NCBI GenBank assembly: GCA_963277665.1
Contig: OY728133.1
Coordinates: 392,721,962 to 392,785,961, forward strand
Direction of reading: 5' to 3'
DNA length: 64,000 nt
Origin: Viscum album
Lineage: Eukaryota; Streptophyta; Magnoliopsida; Santalales; Viscaceae
Shown: positions 51,291 through 61,700 of the stretch, piece after piece
Layout: each line of letters opens with the position of its first letter
Position numbering within the stretch: position 1 is the first letter of the stretch
Made by a program: the position numbers and the translations under genes
Notes under the pieces: generated by a model
Database searches by the model: none
Told to the model about the DNA's origin: nothing
The model's input: the letters and a program-made list of their open reading frames with translations, nothing else

Positions 51291-51930
51291 CTACATTGCA
51301 ACCAATTTCTCTAATGCCTCACTCAGTAATATCAAGGCAGTTCTTCTATTGAGTGAGGCTTCCACCACGTACCCCTTCCTCGGAGTATATACAATTTCAA
51401 AGTCGTAATCCTGGAGGAACTCTAGCCACCACCTCTATATCAAGTTTAGTTCCTTCTAAGAGAAGATATTATTGAGACTTTTGTGGTTAGATTAGACGGT
51501 AAACTGAACACCCCTTAACTAGTGATACCACATATTCGAAAAAAGACCACTACAGTTTGCTAAAGATCATGGGTTGTGTAGTTGTTCTCATACTACCTCA
51601 ACTACCACAAACAGTAGGCAATCACCACTTGTCTCTAAATAATCACACAACCTATTATTTTCATTGATACATCTCAGAACACTACATACCCAATTCCCTC
51701 CTCTAGAATTCTCAAGATGGGGTTTCTCATCAACGTATGCTTTAGCTCCTAGAAACTATGCTCACATGTCTTCATCCACATGAAGGTTTTTCCCTTCTGT
51801 TTCAAAGCCAATATGGGTTCTTTAACTCTAGAAAAGTCTGTCACTAACCTCTGTTAGAACCTAGATAAACCCAAGAGGTTCTAAACCTCAGTCACACTCT
51901 TGGGTGGCTCCCAAGAAAGAACTGTCTCTA
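51290..51930 (-). pseudogene. Gypsy RNase H remnant
   Basis: Minus-strand blocks read RGVQFTV-SNHKSLNNIFS-KELNL, WWLEFLQDYDFEIVY and RKGYVVEASLNRRT. They align with the standard sequence GV-FEV-SDHKSLKYIF-QKELN...[27 protein letters not shown]. Several in-frame stops are present. Confidence 0.85.
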
Positions 51931-52510
51931 TCGTCACTAGATCCACTAAATATCTAGCCTCCAAAATGATGTTTCCAAGAAATTGGACCTCCCAAATCCA
52001 GAACTAACACTTTGAGAGCTTCCCATAAATCTATTTCTCTCATAGTTTATATAGGACCATCCTCAAGTGTGTCTCATGATCCCCCTCAGACATCGAGTAC
52101 ACAAAGATTTCATCAATAAATACCATAAAAAACTTGTAAAGTTAAGGCTTGAAGATCCTATTAATGAGTCCCATAAAAACTACTAAGGAATTGGTTACGT
52201 CGAACGAAATACCAAAATTCTCATAGTGTACATACCAAAATTTGAAGGCTATCTTCGGTACATCCTCATCTCGTACATGAAGATGATGATAGGCAGATCT
52301 AAGGTCAATCTTTGAGAACCACCTTGATCCCTTCAGCTGATCGAAGAGGTCGTCAATTCTTGGTAACACATATTTGTTCTTAAAAGTCACATTTTTATTG
52401 TGTAGGTACTCCACACACAGTCTCAATATCTCATATTCGTTCTTGGAAAAAAATTTGGGGCTACCCAAGGTGAAACACTGGGCCTCACGAAGCCCTTCCT
52501 CTAAAAGTCC
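51930..52510 (-). pseudogene. Gypsy reverse transcriptase remnant
   Basis: A 108-codon open frame (52468-52142) covers RT blocks LRLCVEYLHNKNVTFKNKY, LPRIDDLFDQLKGSRWFSKI, DLRSAYHHLHVRDEDVPK and FMGLINRIFKP, the standard palm-domain motifs of plant gypsy elements. In the same frame, past one TAA stop at 52142, the catalytic box reads MVFIDEIFVYSM (about 52126-52091), so the usual FIDD is FIDE. Further blocks HLRMVLYKL, YGKLSKC and VQFLGNII continue to about 51960. The sequence upstream of 52468 also matches (EEGLREAQ). Apart from stops, the frame is well conserved. Confidence 0.92.
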
Positions 52511-52859
52511 TATAGTTGTACCCTCAACTCATGAAGATTCACAAGAGATATCCAATATTCCAATCTAGATATCGGTGTCATCCTGGGGTACATGTCAATA
52601 TAGAAGTCAAACTCCCTATGATGAGGTAATCTTAGAACATCCTCAATGAATATGTCCTCATACTCATCCACCACTGTAGGAAATCGAGGACTCCTCTCAT
52701 CCACCGTACTGAGGGTAAGGCTAGCCTACTGGTGAGTAATCAGATGTACCATCCTCTGAGAAAGTATTCCCTATTCTGAAATGATTCCCTTTTAATTGGT
52801 AAAGGAAAACTTGGTCCCATCCCCATGGAAACATGACACTCTACGCCGAAAACATTCAA

Positions 52860-53130
52860 TATGAGCATGGACATTGGATAACCAGTCCTTACCTAGAACG
52901 ATGTCATAAGGCCTTGACGTCAATACTAGGAGATCCCAGCCAAAGTTCTCACCTCCAAGAGTAAGCTCAAACTACCGGAACCAATGATTGATTGTATAAT
53001 CCCCTCACATAGGAGTCTTTAAGAACAAGTATCGAGCCAATGGATCCACCAGAATCTCTCAGCTCTGAACAAGGTCTTTGGCATGTAAAGAGTGACTAGC
53101 ACCTGTATCTATAAGAACTGTAGTTAAGGT
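52860..53130 (-). pseudogene. Gypsy aspartic protease remnant
   Basis: The minus strand at 53119-53086 reads VLIDTGASHSL, the intact DTGASHSF-type active site of a retroviral-like protease (catalytic Asp codon within 53101-53109). Downstream sequence near 52940-52880 resembles the rest of the fold (D-ILGMDWL-like) in broken form. It lies between the Gag knuckle and RT as expected. Confidence 0.8.
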
Positions 53131-53199
53131 GGATAAGACACAAATCGTACCACTAATCATCTCTGGATCATCGAGATAATAAGCCTTTATCATGTGAAT

Positions 53200-53780
53200 T
53201 TGGGACTGTCCCTATCAACCGGCTCCCTGAGTGCATGGTGGACCACCTAGGGGTGGTGGTGGTATCACATTGAACCTCTGCCCACTGCCTGCTACTCTGA
53301 TTGCTCCCTTACCACATCTGCTACCATGCAGACCACCCTGCTCGACCATCTGCCTCTGCCTCGACAGTCCCTTGACCTTATGATGGTTGTTTGTGTGGTG
53401 TGTTAGGAAATCATGACCCATGTTCCCCTGATCACTTCATTAGTAGTACAACATTTCTACTTATGCCTCTCTTTATCCTGGAATCCTCGTACCACTGACC
53501 CTGTGTCCTGAGGTCATCTCCTGGAAGGCTTGACCTTCCTAGGTCCCTACGTCAAGATCACTAAGCTCCACCACCATCCCGCTGGTCCCTAAATAATAAT
53601 TCTTTATAGGAATTCCATCTTATCATGTGGTGTCCTAACAAGTTAAAAGACGCATGTAACTGCTTACAGCCAATCCTCATATACCTAGGGGTCAATCTCA
53701 CCCCTGAATCTAAAATAACTTTGCCTTTGGAACTCATTAAATGCACTTAGAATACATACATCTTCTACTATAAGTGCTGG
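53200..53780 (-). pseudogene. gag: Gypsy Gag remnant
   Basis: The minus strand at about 53730-53565, in a frame with stops, reads F-FRGEIDP-VYEDWL, AVTCVF, TPHDKMEFL and GPAGWWW. It matches the conserved Gag core of plant gypsy elements (G--DP--AE-WL----F-----T---V-F----L-G-A--WW). A degenerate knuckle lies near 53460-53400 (CYY..SDQGNMGHDFLTH-like), with cysteines partly lost, followed by a glycine/proline-rich linker. The start is not identifiable. Confidence 0.7.
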
Positions 53781-54198
53781 TAACAAGTATTGATCTAAGA
53801 GTGGTGGAATTAATAGTACACCACCCTGTGGGGATATCTTCAGTACTAGTCCCTATACTGATGCCTCATCACTAGGAATATCATCCTAGTGGTCATGTAA
53901 TGGAATCCTAGCTAGATATCTATATATAGGCATCTTGAAATAGATCAAGACAAACGATGGTCAATAGAGTATACCTGGTGAGCTGACTCAACAAGGAAAA
54001 GAGGACACACTCAAAATCCTATAAGATGCATGTAACATTTATTTCCCTACAACTAGTGTTTTCGCGTATCGAGTTAGAAAGAAGTTGTCCAGAGTTCTTG
54101 TGTATGGCTACATCGGATGCTGCACCAACACAAGAGTCCCTATCCTGAAAGATGAACATGAAACACATAACACTGTTGACCCAAACCAACCTCACAAA
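53781..54198 (-). other. Gypsy 5' leader
   Basis: The region lies between the primer site and recognisable gag. The reading frames 54019-54279 on either strand have no recognisable domain. Confidence 0.5.
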
Positions 54199-54210
54199 CT
54201 CCTGATCCCA
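54199..54210 (-). other. Degenerate primer binding site of the gypsy element
   Basis: The plus strand reads CTCCTGATCCCA, compared with GCTCTGATACCA, the reverse complement of an iMet-type site. Eight of twelve bases match, with CTGAT and CCA kept. It lies next to the LTR start at 54212. Confidence 0.5.
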
Positions 54211-54211
54211 A

Positions 54212-56757
54212 TGTGGAACCAAACCAACACCTTTGATGTCACTCTGTCAGGAACAGTACTAGAGGGGTCTGTTCTGTGACTCCCCAAGACTGCCTCTAAT
54301 AGGGAAAGGGCTGGTTACTAGCATTGAGTAGGCATATCACTAATATGGGAGGCATTGCCTATGTACCTGTATGCATAAACACAATGCTGGAAGTAAAATA
54401 CTAAGTAAATCATGCATGAAAACCACTAAGGATAACACAAATAGAGTCCAACAGAAAAGTAATGTAAATCGGGTGACCCCAGCTAAAATACAAGCCCACT
54501 AAAAAGGAAGATTCTATAATGCTAATACTAAAGCTCATCTACAGAAAACCCTACATTAAGGGTAGGTGAACGGAAGCTACCTAAAGTCTTAGGAGTACGC
54601 TGACTATGTATGATCTCACTAGGCACCACCTTGTCCTAGACCACCTAAGTCTCTATCGAAACATTGATCGTCTGCACAAGATATGACATGTGTGGGAAAA
54701 GCCTATGATGGGGTGAGTAAAATAGTACTCAGTAGGATTCCATAAAACCAAAGAGGAATATAACACAAATTAAATCACATGAGCAGTATATTAACCTCAC
54801 ACTGTTAGAATTATAAATCATGAAAAGAAAGATAACAAAATGTAATCACAAAACACTCAGTATTGATGAGGCACCTAGTCCCGATGAGACTCTCGACCCC
54901 AATGAGTCACTTAGACCCTATGAGTCACTTAGAGTAAATTATTAACTTAGATATGATGATTCACTTAGACCTAGAGATTCTTATTCTTGAAGTCACTTAT
55001 ACATCATGTAACATAGTCTCTGTGTCGTAGCCAGCCACAAGATTATGCTCGTAGTGCGCCTGTTCAAGGAGAACTTACTCCTTAAGTCAAAGTTCATATG
55101 TAGACTTACACTAAAACCAACTAAGAATATCTCAAAAGGACCACCTCATCACGAGGGTCCCATCACTGCAAATGGATTTCCAAATGGACACACAGTTTGA
55201 AAGTTATGGGAAATTTAGTGAAAAGGGGTGGGTTGGGTCCTGGTTTGGTCCCACCCTATGAGACTGACCTGGGTCCTACCAATCCAAATCACTGGGTCCA
55301 GCCTAGACTAGAAGGACCCAACCCACTACACTGGCCCAGTCCGCTGGAGCAGGCAGGTCCGCTCTATTTAGGACGTGGCAGGCGATGCGTCCTTATCTAG
55401 TCAACACGGTGTGGCCACCACATTTGACATAGTGGTCCACTATTTGACCAACCCGCAATAGCTTCCATTGTGTTCTAGATAGACCACAACCCCTCGACCT
55501 CATGATATGCTCCCCATGCCGTATCTGCAGAAACCTACTGCAGGCTTCCTGTCGGCGGCCCATATCTGCCACCCCACTGCGGTAGCTGCGGGGATCTGTG
55601 TTGTCGGTCGTCGAGCCGGTGGTCATGCCTCCGTGCACTAAAGTCGGTGTCCCTCCTTCCACAGGTCACCACTATCACCATGGTGGGCCCTTTTATGAAC
55701 CGTGAGCACCCTCACAATTCATGGGTCACCATCTCCGCTTCCATGTACTCCAAATTACCTCACTATCGATCTGGGGGTCCGGCCATGTTTGGAACCCCCT
55801 AGAAAGTATATGATGCTACCATGGGGGTCCATCAGTGAAGAATAAAAGAGGGAGATAAAGAGATAGAGATAGATAGAACCATGAACACCCAAGGAACAAA
55901 CTCCATACGTGTTCATTCATCCTTCATTCATCCTATTAGAAAAAGGGGAACTAAAATATACTGATAACCACTAAGGTATAACCCCCTTTAATCTTGTAGC
56001 AATAGTACCCATCCTGTATGAACGATTGATCTAAGGATCAACCTATTGGTGGGTTGATCCGGATTTTTCATTCAAAGAAAGAGCGGGGGAAATGATCACA
56101 CTAAATTTAAACCCCTATCTGGGATTAGATTGTCCACTATCATGGATTCATTGTTGATGATCCATTAAAGGGAGATCTCAATCCACGCCTCTGTCATTGT
56201 TGGTGATTCGACATTCATCCCTTCTCATCGTTCACTAATGTAATTTCTCCAAAGGTTTTAAGGAGTTCTCTAGGATATTCCTTAGATCATGCATCCCTAT
56301 CAAACTAATAATTGAATAAATGTGTTGCATTTTTTCTATTTCACTATGATGCAGTGTCGCCACACTGCTTCATTTATTAAGAGTAGTGGTTGCTTGGTCA
56401 TTGCACCGCAACGCCATAGTGAGACATTTTAGGAGGAAATAAAATAAACTTGCTTAACTTTATTTTATTTTATTTTATTTTCTTTAAAACATCAAAAAAT
56501 TACCTTTTTTTCATTGACATGCGCCATTCGAGTTTAAGCCCCACCTAAGGTAAAGTCGTTGTTCCAGATACAATGGTTCCCTCATATTTCTGATTCGGGA
56601 ACCGGTTTAGAAGTAACTAAAACCATGAAAGCACGCTTAAAAAAAGTTCAAACATTTATTTTGGGCACCCGGGCCACGGAATCATGTGTTCTATCAATGC
56701 CTAGTTTTGAAATAATCCATATAATTAAAAAATGCATTGAAATTCTGGGAAATTACA
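54212..56757 (-). repeat. Central LTR shared by two gypsy copies
   Basis: It is 2546 bp and collinear with 47436-49762. It is the 5' LTR of the complete copy and, by position, the 3' LTR of the copy to its right. It ends ...GGGAAATTACA at 56757. Length difference from the other LTR comes from indels, including an extra segment near 55790-55940. Confidence 0.85.
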
Positions 56758-57363
56758 TTATACCCATATTTTGGGATTTATGTCCCTGAAATCCAAAACA
56801 AGGGCTAAACGAACAAATAGAGACACTAAGCACAAAATTTAGACTCCCACTCCCATGTTCTCTCTTAGAGATTCTCGTGCTATCACTGAATGCACGCTAG
56901 AGGAATTGACCATCCACAAAACACCTTCTCCTATCGATCCTTTATCTCTATCGGGAACTCGAAAAATGTCTCCCCAGCTTCAATGTCCAGCTCACCCCAG
57001 TCGAGGACGTCTGATGGATCATGCATGTAACTCCTCAGCTATGACACATGATAGACAACATTCACATGATGCATCTTTAGGGGTAGATCTAGGTGGTATT
57101 TCATCCCACAAACTCTACTCAGAATCTAAAAAGGGATGACGAATCTCATTGACAACTTGTCACCCCAGCCAAATATTCTCAATCACCATCGAGGTGAGAG
57201 CTGAACAAACACATGGTCTCCATCCTTGAACTCCAAGGGCCTCTGTCTCCTTTCAGAATATGATTTTTATCTTCTATGTGCAGTCCTCATTCGCTCTTGG
57301 ATGACCTGCACCTTCTCGGTGGTAGCCCATACCAACTCTAGACCCATGAGTGCTGACTCCCCT
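56758..57363 (-). pseudogene. Integrase tail of a second gypsy copy
   Basis: The sequence parallels 49763-50340 block for block, for example 'gggatgacgaatctcat' at 57134 against 'gggacgacgaatctcat' at 50136, and 'ccttctcrgtggtagccca' at 57313 against 50313. On the minus strand it encodes KLSMRFVIPFQIL. It is truncated at 57364 by the CACTA terminus. Confidence 0.85.
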
Positions 57364-57745
57364 CACTACTACAAAAAATGGGCATTATCAGCGCTCAAAA
57401 CGGGCTTTATCAGCGCTAAAAAAGAATTGTAAAGATCAGAACTGATAAAGGGATACTTTATCAGTTCTAAAAAAGTGTTGATAAAGGGTACCATTATCAA
57501 CACTAAAAATGCACTGATAAATGGATACTTTATCAGTGCTAAAAAGGTGTTGATAAAATAACCCTTTATCAGCGCTAAAAAATCACTAATAAATGTGTTT
57601 TTTATCAGCACTCGTTTAGTGCTGATGAAAAAGTCCTTTATGAGTGCATTTTTAGTGATGATAAAGGTGTCTTTTATCAATTATTTTTTAGAACAGATAA
57701 AGACTTCCTTTATCAGCACTAAAAAAGCACTGATAAATGCCATGT
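57364..57745 (+). mobile_element. Terminus and subterminal repeats of a CACTA transposon
   Basis: It starts CACTACTACAAAAAATGGGC, the plant CACTA (En/Spm) terminal inverted repeat type. The preceding bases CCT would be the 3-bp target duplication. From about 57385 to 57745 the motif TTTATCAGYGCT and its reverse complement AGTGCTGATAAA recur in alternating orientation, often as hairpin pairs around AAAAA. Such subterminal repeats are the usual transposase-binding sites in this superfamily. No right-hand terminus is visible in the window, so the element's extent is unknown. Reading frames 57369-57834 are repeat artefacts. The insertion disrupts the gypsy integrase. Confidence 0.88.
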
Positions 57746-57939
57746 CTGCTGCAACAAAAAATTTTGTAGCAACACACCCAAACAACACCTGCAAAAAATT
57801 CAGCATCTCAATAAGTATACCCATACAAAATTAACACATAATTCATTATATAATTACACCAATTATACCCATAGAACAAGTATACCCAACATAATTCATA
57901 AGTTCATTAAAATCATAAAGAATTCAATTCAGAATTCAG
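57746..57939 (+). other. Plain DNA between CACTA repeats and minisatellite
   Basis: AT-rich, starting with 'ctgctgcaacaaaaaattt'. It resembles the non-coding interior next to CACTA subterminal repeats, with no recognised gene. Confidence 0.4.
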
Positions 57940-58785
57940 GGGGGTTGGGGGCTGTTCAGGGGTTTGGGGTGGTTGTCCAAGGGGGGTAGGGGGTGTCCGA
58001 GGGGATGGGGGTGTCAGGTGGAAGGGGGTGTCTGGGGGGTGGTCCAGGAGGTTGGGGGGTTTTCCAAGGGGTCGAGGTGGTATCCAAGGGGTGGGGTGGG
58101 GTTTCTATGAGGGTGGGGTTGTCCAGGGGGTGGGGGTGTCTAGGTGGTGGGGTGGTGTCTAGGAGGGAGGGGGTGTCTAGGTGGGGGGCATCTAGGGGTG
58201 GTGGGGTGTCTAGGGAGGTGGGTGGGGGGGGGGGGGGCTATCCATGGGGGTGTTTAGGGGGGTGGTCCAGTGTCCAGGGTGTCGGGGGGGCTTTCTGGGG
58301 GGTGGGGGTGTCGGTGGGGGTGGTCCAAGGGGTTGGTGGGGCTGTCCAAGGGGGGTGGGGTGGTGTCCAGGAGGGTGGGGGTGGTCGTCCATGGGTGGGG
58401 GTGTCCAGGGGGTGGGGGTCCAGGTGGTGGGGTGGTGTCTAGGAGTGGTGGGGATGTTGTCCAGGTGGTTGGTGGGTGTCTAGGGGGTGGTGGTGTCTTG
58501 TGGTGGGTTTGGGGGGGCTGTCCGAGGTGGGGGGGCTGTCCATGGGCGTGTCCAGGGGTTGGGGGCTTTCCAGGGGTGGGGGTTTCTAGGGTGAAGGGTG
58601 TTATACAGGGGGTGGGGGTGGTCCAGGGGGTTGGTGGGGCTGTCTAAGAGGGGAGGGGTGGTGTCTAAGGGGGTGGGGGTGGCTGTCCATGGGGGTGGGG
58701 GTGTCCAGGGGGTGGGGGAGGTGTCCAGGTGGTGGGGTGGGGTCTAGGGGGGTGGGTAATCTAGGGTTTGGGGAATATAGACGGT
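57940..58785 (+). repeat. G-rich minisatellite
   Basis: Irregular units of about 24-30 bp are built on GGGGTGTCYAGGGGG with abundant G3-G5 runs, strongly strand-asymmetric (few C, very few A). A pure run of at least ten G lies near 58225. Glycine-rich and proline-rich reading frames (57993-58647, 58210-58392, 58601-58798) result from composition and are not genes. Confidence 0.92.
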
Positions 58786-61700
58786 TGGGGGAATCCATGG
58801 GTCTTTCTCCTAAAGTATCAACATGATCCGAATGCGTTTGGTCGGATTTGCGTATGTCAGTTGTTGTTTTCAGTTAAAATTTTGTCCATTTTAAACCAAA
58901 GAGAGACCCTTCGAGTGATACCGTCCACACCGTGCCTCGTATTGAGGCAGGGATGACTCCTACAAATCAAAAATGACCCATGTATTGTTCTCTTAAAGGT
59001 TTAACACAATCCAAATGTGTTTCATGGGATTTCCATACGTCGGTTGTTGTTTTCACTTAAATTTCTGTCCATTTTAAACGAAAGAGAGACCCTTTGAGTG
59101 ATACCAGCCACACCGTGCCTCATATTGAGGAGAGGTTGACTTTTAAATGTCAAAAATGACCCATGGATCGTTCTCCCAAAGGATCGACAAATTCTTAATG
59201 TGTTTGGTCTGATTTTCTTTCTTCAGTTGTTGTTTTCACTTAAAATTTTGTCCATTTTAAACAGAAGAGAGACCCTTTGAGTGATACTGGCCACACCATG
59301 CCTCAGATTAAGGCGGGGTTGACTCATACACATCAAAAATGACCCATGGATCATTCTCCAAAAGTATTAACTCAATATGAATGTGTTTGGTCGGAATTCT
59401 ATACGTTAGTTGTTGTTTTCACTTAAACTTTTGTCCATTTTAATCAAAAGAGAGACCCTTTGAGTGATGGCGGCCACACCATGCCTTAGATTGAGGCGGG
59501 GTTGACTCATACACTTCACCAATAAACCAATTGATTGTTTATTATAAAGTATCAATACAATAAAAATGTTTTTGGCCATATTTGCGTACGTTAGTTGTTG
59601 TTTTCACTTAAAAATTTGTCCATTTTAAACGAAAGAGAGACCCTTTGAGTGATACCAGTCACACCGTGCCACAGATTGAGGTGGGGTTGACTCTTACATG
59701 TCACCAATTCACCCATGGATTGTTATACTAATGGATCAACATAATCTGAATGAGTTTTGTCAGATTTTTGTATGTTAGTTGTTGTTTTCACTTGAGATTT
59801 TGTCCATTTTAAACAAAAGAGATACCTTTTGAGTGATATTGGCCAAAACGTGCGTCGGATTGAGGAGGGGTTGACTTTTACCATTCTAAAATGACACATG
59901 GATCGTTCTAATAATGTATCAACACAATCAGAATGTGTTTGGTCGGATTTGCGTATGTTAGTTGTTGTTTTCACTTAAAATTTTGTCCATTTTAAACAAA
60001 AGAGAGGCCCTTTGAGTGATACCGGCCACATCGTGCCTCGGATTGAGGTGAGGTTGAATAGTACATGTCACAAATGACCCATGGATTGTTTTTAATAAGG
60101 TTAAACATAGTATGAATGATTTTATTTGGATTTTAGTATGTTAGTTGTTATTTTGACTTAAAATTCTGTCAATTATAAACGAAAGAGAGACCCTTTCAGT
60201 GATCCCGGCCACACCATGTCTCAGATTGAGGTAGGGTTGACTCATAAACATCACAAATGACCCAGGGATCGTTTTACTAAAGGATCAACACAATAATAAT
60301 GAGTTTGGTCAGATTTTCATACGTTGGTTGTTGTTTTCAATTAAAATTTTGTCCATTTTAAATGAAAAAGAGACCCTTTGAATAATATCGGCCATACCGT
60401 GCTTCATATTGAGGAGGGGTTAACTCTTAAACATCAAAAATGACCCATGTATTATTATCCTAAAATATCAACACAATCATAATGCGTTTGGTCAGATTTC
60501 CATACGTCAGTTGTTGTTTTCACTTAAAATTCTGTCCATTTTAAACGAAAGAGAGACCCTTTGAGTGATACCGGCCACACCATGCCTCAGATTGATGCGG
60601 GTTTGACTTGTAAACATCACTAAAGTATACATGGATTGTTATCCTAATGTATCAACACAATCCAAATGTGTTTCGTCAGATCTACATACGTTAGTTGTTG
60701 TTTTCACTTAAAATTTTGTCCATTTTAAACGCAAGAGAGACCCTTTGAGTGATATCGGCCACACTATGCCTTGGATTGATGGGGGTTGACTCTTACACAT
60801 CAACAACACACCCATGGATTGTTCTCCTAAAGGATATACACAATATAAATTCTTTTGGTCAGATTCGCGTACATCAGTTGTTGTTTTAACTTAAAATCTT
60901 GTCCATTTTAAACGAAAGAGAGACCATTTGAGTGATACAGGTCACACTGTGCCATGGATTGAGGCGGGGTTGACTCATACACATCACCAATGCACCAATG
61001 TATCATTATACTAATGGATCAATATAATCCGAATGAGTTTGGTCAGATTTTTTCACATCAGTTGTTGTTTTCACTTGAAATTTTGTCCATTTTAAACAAA
61101 AGAGAGACCCTTTGAGTGATACTGGCCAAAACATGCCTCAGATTGAAGTGGGGTTGACTCTTACATGTCAAAAATGACACATGGATAGTTCTCATAATGT
61201 ATCAACACAATATGAATGCGTTTGGTAATATTTGCGTATGTCAGTTGTTGTTTTCACTTAAAATTTTGTCCATTTTAAACAAAAGAGAGACCCTTTGAGT
61301 GATACCGGCCACACTGTGCCTCATATTGAGGAGGGGTTGAATCATACATGTCACAAATGACCAATGGATTTTTTTTACTAAGGTTAAACACATTTCTAAT
61401 GCATTTAGTTGGATTTCAGTACTTTAGTTGTTGTTTTCACTTATATTTCTGTCATTTTTAAATGAAAGAGAGACCCTTTGAGTGATCTCGGCCACACCAT
61501 GCCTTAGATTAAAGTGGGGTTGACTCATAAACATCAAAAATGACCCATGGATCTTTTTCCTAAAGGATCAACACAATCCTAATGATTTTGGTCAGATTTT
61601 CATACGTTGGTTGTTGTTTTCACTTAAAATTCTGTCCATTTTAAATGAAAAAGAGATCCTTTGAGTAATACCAGCCATACCGTGACTCATATTGAGGCGG

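Larger units (their letters stand above)
47436..57363 (-). mobile_element. Ty3/gypsy chromovirus, LTR-internal-LTR-internal array
   Basis: In element (minus) orientation one decayed copy has its 5' LTR at 56757-54212, primer site at about 54210, gag, protease, RT, RNase H, integrase and chromodomain remnants, a polypurine tract at 49773-49763, and its 3' LTR at 49762-47436. The pol order (integrase last) is that of gypsy. Beyond the right-hand LTR the sequence continues as integrase tail and chromodomain region of a second copy (56758-57363), so the central LTR serves both. The second copy is cut by the CACTA transposon at 57364. Clade assignment to Tekay/Del-type chromoviruses is an inference from the RT and chromodomain remnants. 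Confidence 0.88.

Noticed and set aside
57369..57834. Ser/Phe/Leu-rich frames near the CACTA end
   Set aside because: They consist of the subterminal hairpin repeats read as codons.
57993..58798. Glycine-rich and proline-rich proteins
   Set aside because: They are pure composition effects of the G-rich minisatellite, open in several frames at once.
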